Source of the DNA: Cercis canadensis
Taxonomy: Eukaryota > Streptophyta > Magnoliopsida > Fabales > Fabaceae
Direction: 5' to 3'
DNA length: 64,000 bases
NCBI GenBank assembly: GCA_003255065.1
Contig: QAOA01002431.1
Span: 248,001-312,000, forward strand
Positions within the stretch are counted from its first letter, which is position 1. Each line of letters starts with the position of its first letter. Under the pieces are notes generated by a model, which worked only from the letters and a program-made list of their open reading frames with translations, made no database searches and was not told where the DNA came from. Shown piece after piece: positions 55,217 to 64,000 of the stretch. The translations under genes and the position numbers were made by a program.

Positions 55217-58200
55217 GTTAGAGTATTGTTTGCCAGTTGTGTTATAACTTTATGTAGTGCGTGGTATTAATAGTCCTTGTCCACTGTTTGTTGTTAATGG
55301 AGTCTGCAGAATAAACAAGGAAAACTTGTGTGAGGGGAATTCCTCTTTTATTAGAACTTAATCCAGCAAAGGAGGTGTGAAGTGTTGGCTGTTAATGGTG
55401 GGGAATGAGAGTTTGAACTCCACTATTGAAAGCTGAAGCTTTTTTTCAGTGATTGAATTGTGTAATCAGCTGCTTTGGCCGGTGTAATTCATCTCTAGTG
55501 TGTCTAAAGAAAGGGAAGAAAGCACAGCATATTATGGCGCAATAAAGGAAATGTGAATCATTAGTTCATGTCTTAGGGTTTAGGGAAAGTCGCACTCACA
55601 CCTGGGCGTGAGATGAGCTGTTTTGAATGAGAAGACTGGTTATTCCAGAAAAGGACCCTCAAGCTAGTGTGCACGCCTCTTGGCTGTTATGGGACCCAGT
55701 CTCACTCTTTTTGTAATTTTGTCATGTTTAATCCTTTGTGGGGTTTTACCTTTTATCAGATGTACAAAATATCACTAGTTAAGCTCCTTCCTCTTTTATG
55801 AGGCAACTTGCGGAAGGGCCCCCCCCATTCACAAATTTCCACTTGATGGGTACAGTATCGTAACTCGTCTGTGGGAAACACTGATATTTGTGGTTTGCTG
55901 TGTTATTTTATGGGCTCTGCCTCTGTATGTGTATTGTAATTGGTGTAGACGTGTTAAAGATGGGATGATATCTTGGTTGGATGTAATTCAATATGGTTGG
56001 TGTTACTGTTGTCTTTTAGCGTGTGTAGTTACGTCGCATGCACGCATTTATGATATGAGAAAGCGATGCATTTCCTTATTTCATATTTTCTCTTTTTAAT
56101 AATTTGGATTATTGTCATTGATGAAAAAGCTTCTTTCTCCATGGAGATGGTGAGGTGATAAGGGGCTGAGGGGACCACAGCGTTGAATTATTAGAGAGGA
56201 GGAAGCATGGGTGTGCATGAGAGAGGGACGGGCGTGGTTGTGCTTGTGGATGTGGTGACTGGTGAGTAGTCATGGTATTGGTAGTTATAAAACAAAACAA
56301 AGAATCTTCTACAGTGCCATTTTGAACTTCATTCATATTCTACAGTGCAATTGCAACTCTAGCATTCACATAAGTAGGATGTCAATGTTACTGTGTTTTC
56401 ATTTCTATACTTTGGATGGAGGGGAAGTGGGGGTTCTAACTTTTAAGTTGTTTGACATTTTACTAGTCTTTGATCAACTACTATTTACTCTCGCTTTGCT
56501 GATTGATCAATTACAATATGCAAGATATTTCTGGGGCAGAGTTTGTGAGTGGATTAAAGAGATCCAATTGTTTCCTTAGTTGTCAATGTAATGGATTGGA
56601 CCTTTTCTTGGATCAGGCTAAGAGAATATAAAAAGATAAAAAAGACTCCACTGGGCCAGAGATGATGCCGATTCGATGGGGGTCCTTCTTACGAGTTGTA
56701 AATAACCTAATTAAATCGAATAAACCCAACCAAATCAATTTTAAAACAATCGAATAATAATAACATGGTGGATTTTGCATGGAAATAATAACAAGAATAT
56801 TTGCTTCTTTAAAATGGTGGGTTGTGGGTGGGGCTTCACGCTATATATTCCTCCTCTCATCAGTCTTTGAGTCTTGAAAGGACTTGCGAATCATAAGTGC
56901 AAAACGTGCATCTTTTCCCTTCTCTTCGTGGACACAACACCAAAATATTTTTGTCAAAGATGTGCTTGGTCTCAATATTTATAACATCTCATCTCTCAGA
57001 AGATAGCGTGCTTCAACATTGAAACTGTACCTAATTTATCTCCTTTCCTAAGTGTAGTGGCTAAGGAATCGAATAAAACACTAAGTAAGATGACGAAAGG
57101 GAATAGACATGAAAGATGACAATGTTCAAGTAGTTATCGCTTATCACATACTTAGATTCTGATTCTATATGTTTACCGTTTATTTGGATTAGTTAATAGT
57201 TAGAGCGAAAGCCATCGTTTCTCTCCATAGTCTATACACCGGCAAGTGCTGCTCTTCAATTCCTAACCAAGGATATCCCCAAACAAACAACTACTCCCAA
57301 TCGTTAAAAAAAAAAAAAGATAATTACCCAATGATATTCTAACTATTGAGCCAAAATAAAAGCTAGCATAAAGAAAATTTTCAAAGCACTTTTTTGGAGA
57401 AATTTATTTTATTTTATATATTTTGTGACAAGTGATTGCTTTTTTTTGGTAGGGGCAAGTGATTGTTTTGAAAAGAGAAAGAGACTACTTTCATTGGTTC
57501 ACTTTTTTAACGGGTTTTCTTTCGAGGCCCAATATACTGCCTACAGTGACTAACAGGCTTAGCTATCTGCTAGTACTGGCCCTTGCAGTGTTGTTACAAG
57601 TTATCTACAATCGGATTGGAGGCCCAAATACGATACCCATATAATAATAATAACTTTTGTTCACTTCCTATGTCCCCGTATACATATTGATCCCAATATT
57701 TTCTTGGTTAATAATTAAATAGTAGACGTTGTCTGAAAAATCAAATTTCTTTTTGGGTATTGGGCTGGGTACCCGGTTCTACTTTCATAAGTCTTAATGG
57801 GCTGGGCCACTTGAAACTTGAGACCGACTAAACAGAAAATAAAATCAAAGCCATGGATAGACGTGCACGTTCTCAATGGTACATCGCGCACTATTTGATC
57901 AAAAGTTGTGACCTCACCGTCATCGCCACTGCAGCTGACGGTACCCAAACTAACCCCACGGAAGCAGATCACCGTCCTTTTTGGTTAAAATCACCGTCTT
58001 TAATTTAGCCGAGTAGAAAGCAGATAATCTCCCTTGTCTGGGCGAAGGATGAAGGGCGCTTATATAATACGCAATACCGTATTACTGTACTCCTTCCTCT
58101 ACGTCCCGTAATAGTTTCTATACCCCTCCACACGGGAAAGATAAAAAACATTAAAACGGTGCGAAAATTTTAAACATAATAATAATCAGAGGAAAGAAGA

Positions 58201-58331
58201 AGGCACACAAGTACCGAAGCATTGCAATGCCTTGTGCAGAGGATTAAACCGCCTTAGCTGGAATTGGTCACAGCGATATCGGACTCGATCGAGTTTGGTT
58301 TCACCTTCTCTGAATTCTGAGAGCTTCAACA
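55217..58331. other. Intergenic between bHLH and WD40 genes
   Basis: The first several hundred bases are probably the bHLH 3' UTR. The last 300 bases or so are the promoter and leader of the WD40 gene. Between them are AT-rich DNA and short open frames without family resemblance. No transposon terminus was recognised. Confidence 0.6.
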
Positions 58332-61300
58332 ATGGAGTCGATTCCTTTTCACGATGGCAACATACACAATTTGCTTGAGAGCCGATACCTCGATAGTCGA
58401 CTAGTATTCTTCTTTAATTTATCTTTTTTTCTTTTATGAAATTTAAAAGGTTTTAATAGGTGAAAATTATCTTCTAAATTTTAGTTTGCAACCAGGTGGA
58501 TGATTTAGATGTGTGGATACTTGAAAATGTTTTATTTCTGATAGTGCTCTGGCTATCTACTTTGTGAGAATATTATTGTTCTAATATAGGTTTTGACTTT
58601 TGATGTACTTGGTGGTGATCATTTGAATTGATTCGATCCAAGTTTATCAAAGATATGCATGTAAATTGTCTATAAAGAAAATAAATGGAAGGGTTAACTG
58701 GAGTGAGTGTCTGGCTTGGTTCTTGAAGCATCCAGACGCTTGTGGTACTTTTTATTATTATTATTATTTTTAAATATTTTCAAAGGAGTAAAAGGTAAAT
58801 ATGAAAAGAATTGCTGTAAAATTTTGGCTATTTAGTGACCATTTAAGTGAAAGAAGAAATGTTAGTGGTACGATTTTTTTCCCCTCCTATTAATCGAAGA
58901 GGGTGTAGTATATTGACTAAGCAAGGAGCCAAACACATCTATTTGCCCTTTAGTGAAGTTTATGTGATCAGTATTCAGAACCAGACTTTGATATGCCTCA
59001 CAAGGAAGGAGGAAATTATGTGGATGTGTTGCTTTGAAGGTTGACTACAATGTCCATGAATTACTCTTTCTTCTGGATGTTTGAATGAACATGATATGAA
59101 AGACAATTGAACATACACTCTTTTAAACTTGGGGCTTCTCGGTCTAGCCTTGCTGCCCTGGCAGTTATATATCTGTCATGAAAAGCACGCAGGTGGTTGC
59201 AGTGGTGTTTTACTTCTCTCTAATGATAGCTGGATGCATTACATGTCAGAACCTGTCCTTCTGATAGCCGTAAACAATTTCAGAATTGTATTATAGACAT
59301 TAGGAGTGGTGGTCCATTATATGAACCTGTCTTTTCTTTTTTGTTGGTTAGAAGAATCTGTGAAATTTATCTGACTGCTGGTTGTTCTGCTTTATTCGTT
59401 CTCAAATTGTCAAAGTTAACTTATATTTTTTACTAATATGAAGAGAGTTAGGGTTTTATGGCAATTTAGCACATGGCTTAAAGTATTAGCTTGGATACAT
59501 GTGTTTTTCTTGTGCAATGTATGATTTTGGTTCTGTGGCAGTTCTAAAAGAAAGTTTTTGTCGTTTGTTTAGGATATCAATCACAGTTTGCCGATGCACT
59601 CCTCATTGATTCGGAGGCTTTCTCAAGAAAGAGAATTAGAGGTTGGTATGATGCTAAAATTTACTACTACATGATGGACAACCTTAGTGGGATTCCAGGA
59701 AAGGTTCCACCTAAGTATTAGTGATGAAATCTATATAAGACATATATTGCTACTTGAAAGTAAGAAACATGTAACTTTGAGAACCATTTCAACATTATAT
59801 TATGCATGTATTAATTAGGGTATCTTCAACAATTTCAACACTTGGTGAGTAATTTAGGCAACTAGGTATAGACTTTTTTGCCCATACTGGTTCTGCTGTC
59901 TTCACCTTTGCTTTCTTGTTTTATGGTATACTTGAGACCTACTTTGACTTGGTGATTATGGGTTGGCATTATCGAGTGATTTAGTACTTTTTTATTGCAC
60001 TTTGTCATAAAATTAAGTTTAGAATGGGATAATAAAGGAAAGAATTAGGCATCTTAACTGACTTCTTCTAGTTGTTCAGAGAAGGAAGAACATCTTGTTG
60101 TCAAGTTTCTGTGTTGTGATTTTGCTGTTATCTGTTTTGTTTAATGCCGATTATGTCCTTGAGGGCATCTCATCCTCCTTTACACTTTTTATTTCTTCCT
60201 TCCTTTTCTTAATGGATTTTTCCTTTTATCCCAAAAAAAACAAAGAATCTTTAGAACCATTTCAATATTATATTATACACGTATTGATTAGAGGTATCTT
60301 TCTAAAGGAGGTAGGCATTGGTTTCTTTAAAATGCTGGCGTCCCTTCTCTTAAGATTGCAACATGAATTCTCTTCCACTGTTTCTAAGTTTTGGAGCATG
60401 TGCTGTGATTTATTTATTTTTATTTTTTTGATTTAATTTACCCTAAATTTGTTTGTGGTCTTTTGACGTGTACCCTTTTGCTCTCTTTTTGAACAGGGTC
60501 ATAATGGTTGTGTTAATGCTGTGGCTTGGAATTCCAAAGGTTCACTATTGATATCTGGATCAGATGACACACGGGTATGGCCCATTTCGTATTTGTTATC
60601 TGTCACACAATCTCACGTGACGTGATTAATAGTGGTTAACATGTAAAACAGTGAAAGACTTGGAAGTGGCTGCAGATTGTAGATGACATTCTTGAATTCT
60701 TGTAATACTCTTGGGAATGTACATTTCATATGGAAATAGAAAAATAGAAGAAATTAGCCAAAAGAGGAAAATATATTAGAACCCCCCCCCAATTATGGGG
60801 ATGGCTGCATGGGGATTAAGAAAATATATTCTGTACTGATATAATTTCTAATTTGAAGTTTGTAATTCATGGTATGTTCGATGAGTTCGGTCTTGAAAGA
60901 TTGCAAGCAGACTGGTAAAGCAAATGACACTAGTTTTTGTTTNCCCAAAAAAAATTATGGGGATGGCTGCATGGGGATTAAGAAAATATATTCTGTACTG
61001 ATATAATTTCTAATTTGAAGTTTGTAATTCATGGTATGTTCGATGAGTTCGGTCTTGAAAGATTGCAAGCAGACTGGTAAAGCAAATGACACTAGTTTTT
61101 GTTTGATCTAACTGCATTGAATTTTGCAGATCAATATTTGGAGCTATTCTGGCCGGAAACTTTTGCATTCAATTGACACTGGACATTCTGCAAATATATT
61201 CTGTACTAAGTTTGTGCCTGAAACTTCTGATGAGCTTGTGGTCTCTGGAGCTGGAGATGCTGAAGTAATGCTATGATACATTAAAGGTTTAGGGATTATG

Positions 61301-64000
61301 CCATTTTAATTCTCTGATGCTCATAAATTTTTTCTGGCAGGTTCGATTATTTAATTTGTCTCGCTTAAGTGGGAGTGGATTTAATGATAACGCCATTACT
61401 CCATCAGCGCTTTATCAATGTCACACTAGAAGAGTCAAGAAATTGGCTGTAAGTTGTGCAGTCTAAAATAGCTCTAAAATAAGGCCAAAAGAAAAAGCGA
61501 TAATCCTGAAAAAGCAGGATGTCAATATGTTACATGAATGTAGTAAAGGAAATCAAAAGCAACATAATTTATGTGGGAATGTCAGAGATAATCTGTGTCC
61601 TGTAACTTCTCATGGCGTCTATATTCCTTTTATATTGCAGGTTGAAATTGGAAATCCAAATGTGGTATGGAGTGCTAGTGAAGATGGAACCCTGCGACAG
61701 CATGACTTTCGAGAAGGCACTTCTTGTCCTCCTGCAGGATCTTCACACCAAGAGTGTCGCAATGTTCTGGTAAGTGATTTTAATTCAATTTAAGTCATCC
61801 CTTCCTATTAGTTTTTGGTCTAATTGAACCGACTCTGCCATATGAAACGGGCAGGAGGTGGCAATGAATATCCAAAATTCTTAGGTGCATGTATGTGCAT
61901 AAATATGGAGTCACAATCAATTGATGACATTCCGCATTATATGTAATATTTCAGTTTCTTTATGAAAATTCCAGTTGCATCTGTTGGAAATTAGTTTATC
62001 TGCTATCTTAAAGATTCTGTGGCACCCTTTATCATGAGGCATGTTGATCTGACTAATTGAGCTCGTTCTATTCTATTGAATTGGCTACTGAAACATGGTT
62101 GGAGAAGGGTTTAAATAAATTTAATCTTCCCTCAATTGATGGTTGATTGTTGTTTGCCAATTATTTTCTTTTCCCCATAGTTTAATGTTGAAAGTCGGAG
62201 GATTAAATCAGAGCTCTTGTAGACTCGCCTTAGGACATTGGTAGAGTATTTTGTGCTTAAACTTTTTTCTTTTTTGCCTTTTATCAATTCTTAAATGCAT
62301 TTGCTAAACCACATAATTTGCTCTTGGATTAAAGGAAAAAATTTCGAACTTATCATTTGATTTTTCATGCAGCATTGGTAAAATTCAACATTGTTGTCTT
62401 GTTCTACTTATTGTTTCTCCCCATTGTTCACACCATCATGAATTATTGTGTATATTCTGAGAATTGAATGGGTAGTATACATATGAGAGATAGGTGTCAA
62501 TAGTCTTTCTATAGTATAGTTCTTAGGCTTTTCACTAAAAGTTAGTGTGTAAAATTGTGAAGTGTTGGTCACTCTCTATTGGCCTCTCTGATAAACTGAA
62601 ACCCTTGGAGACTAAAATTTATTGATCGTCACGTTTAATGCTTAATTTCAGCTTGACTTGCGGAATGGAGCTAAAAGGTCACTCACTGATCCTCCGAATC
62701 AAGTCCTTGCTCTAAAATCTTGTGATATTAGTTCTACTAGGCCACATTTGCTCCTTGTTGGTGGGAGGTAAATATTTCTAGTGATGGTGTTTTTATTTAA
62801 TCCCTTTTTCTCTCAAATGGATAAAATTCTGTTTCTTGCAGTGATGCCTTTGCGCGGTTATATGATAGGAGGATGCTGCCTCCACTGAGCTCCTGTAGGA
62901 AAAGAATGTCACCACCTCCTTGTGTCAATTATTTCTGTCCGATGCATCTTTCTGATCGCGTTAGTCCTTTTCTTCACTGATTTATTGACTTTGTCTCCGG
63001 TGTTTATATCAGCCATTTCATTAATCTGATAAATATGGGGGTTTAATTATAGTCTTTATGACACATGATATATCATATCCTCTTACCCCTATTCTTCCTT
63101 GGCATGTCTGGCACTGGTAAGTCTTTCCGCTACTTCTAGCCAAAGTATCATTTCAGCTCAAACTTTGTCTCCTTTCTTCCAGGGACATCCAAGTTTGCAC
63201 TTAACTCATGTTACATTCAGTCCTGATGGAGATGAGGTTCTACTTAGCTATAGTGGCGAGCATGTTTACCTGATGAATGTGAATCATGGTAAAGTGTTTT
63301 AGCTCAAACCTTTCATCTTGCTTGATTAAGTGTCATGTATAGTATAATGTAATGGTCTTTGTGTTTGTTTAAATTTTTTGGGTAAAATTAAAATGTTCTT
63401 CAACAATCCATCAATTTTAAGTGAACGGTGGCAGAAGGAGGAGGGGAAAGAAATTGATCTTGCATGATATCATCATGTTTTATTTACTATGCTTGTTATT
63501 ATTTCATTCTTTAAGTTACATATAAGGTCAGACATTAAAAGAATGCTATTTAGTGCAAAGAAATATAACTTAAAATAAAGCTTGAAATGGTAACTTTTTT
63601 GGTTGGAACTGGGTCTTGAATAGGCCAATTTGATGATGTAAATAATTCACTTTTTTGGTTGGAACTGGTTCTTGAATAAGCATTTATCGATGTTCTCTGC
63701 TGTCAGTTTTACTTTGATGAAATGGTAAAATATGTTATAGTCTAGGATCTGAATGTGATATGGGTTTGGATGTGCTCAAAGACCTATTTATATGTAGCTT
63801 TAGTAACTGTAAATTTGTTGTAATTGTAATATGCAGCTGGGGAGAATGCAATGCAATATACTTCAGGAGATGTTTTGAAACTAATGAATTACTCCCCAAC
63901 AGTTGATGGGGTAGAAGTGCAGCCTCCTGTGTCCAGTGCCCTCCCAAATGGTTTTTCTAATAAAAGTAATATTGCTGCGAAGGTATCTAGTGTATGCTGG
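58332..64000 (+). CDS. ASG2: WD40 DCAF-type protein (ASG2/WDTC1-like), N-terminal part; 3' end beyond window
   Basis: Ten exons: 58332-58403, 59573-59641, 60497-60574, 61130-61264, 61341-61448, 61641-61769, 62652-62767, 62842-62959, 63183-63288 and 63837-63982. A donor AAG then gtatct ends the last one, and the rest lies past the window. All junctions keep frame, giving about 350 residues. After MESIPFHDGNIHNLLESR come WD40 repeats: GHNGCVNAVAWNSKGSLLIS with SGSDDTRINIW, GHSANIFCTKFVPETSDELV with SGAGDAEVRLFN, and CHTRRVKKLAVEIGNPNVVW with SASEDGTLRQHDFR. FARLYDRRML and LTHVTFSPDGDEVLLSY follow. HDFR and YDRR are DWD-type motifs by which such proteins dock on DDB1 in CUL4 ubiquitin ligases. 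Arabidopsis ASG2 affects seed germination and ABA response and has TPR motifs further downstream, which are not in this window. Exon 1 uses a weak CTA donor; it is the only in-frame option I found. Confidence 0.94.
60788..61104 (+). repeat. Near-identical direct repeat around a single N, inside a WD40-gene intron
   Basis: Bases 60788-60942 and 60944-61104 repeat the same sequence around the N at 60943. They differ mainly at the left edge, where CCCAATTATGG becomes CCCAAAAAAAATTATGG. The first copy is preceded by a run of C. It is most likely an unmerged contig overlap at a homopolymer. It lies wholly in intron 3, so the coding sequence is unaffected. Confidence 0.85.

Overview
The window is nuclear DNA of a flowering plant, most likely a woody core eudicot (a rosid such as Rosaceae is plausible, but this is inference). 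The evidence is AT-rich intergenic DNA, short coding exons with GT-AG introns, and plant-only families: a plastid-targeted glucose-6-phosphate isomerase, a P-class PPR protein, a D-type cyclin and a SAC51-type bHLH with its conserved upstream peptide. It looks like a draft assembly. There are seven single Ns, and four of them sit between near-identical direct repeats of about 155-396 bp, the pattern left by unmerged contig ends.

Layout. 1-3542 (-): 5' two-thirds or less of an uncharacterised plant protein, cut by the window edge. 6059-11693 (-): plastid PGI in 14 exons, with a one-base frameshift in exon 10. 13965-16366 (+): small J-domain protein. 17186-18739 (-): PPR protein with probable spliced exons upstream. 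20471-24390 (+): kappa/lambda-type 14-3-3 protein whose first intron carries a 1.5-kb non-autonomous Mutator-like element. 25268-27532 (-): CutA. 37264-39328 (+): cyclin D of the D2/D4 kind. 52440-55216 (+): SAC51-like bHLH with a long intron-rich leader and an upstream peptide. 58332-64000 (+): N-terminal half of a WD40/DCAF protein of the ASG2/WDTC1 type, cut by the window edge.

Two large stretches (about 27.5-36.9 kb and 39.3-52.4 kb) show no recognisable gene. They hold AT-rich DNA, microsatellites, assembly duplications and a few probable transposon remnants.

The genes do not form one pathway; this is ordinary eukaryotic gene order. I found no convincing undescribed system. The most interesting items are the conserved uORF of the bHLH gene, the intronic MULE with a 9-bp target duplication, and the PGI frameshift. 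All functional names come from reading the translations against remembered families; no database search was run.
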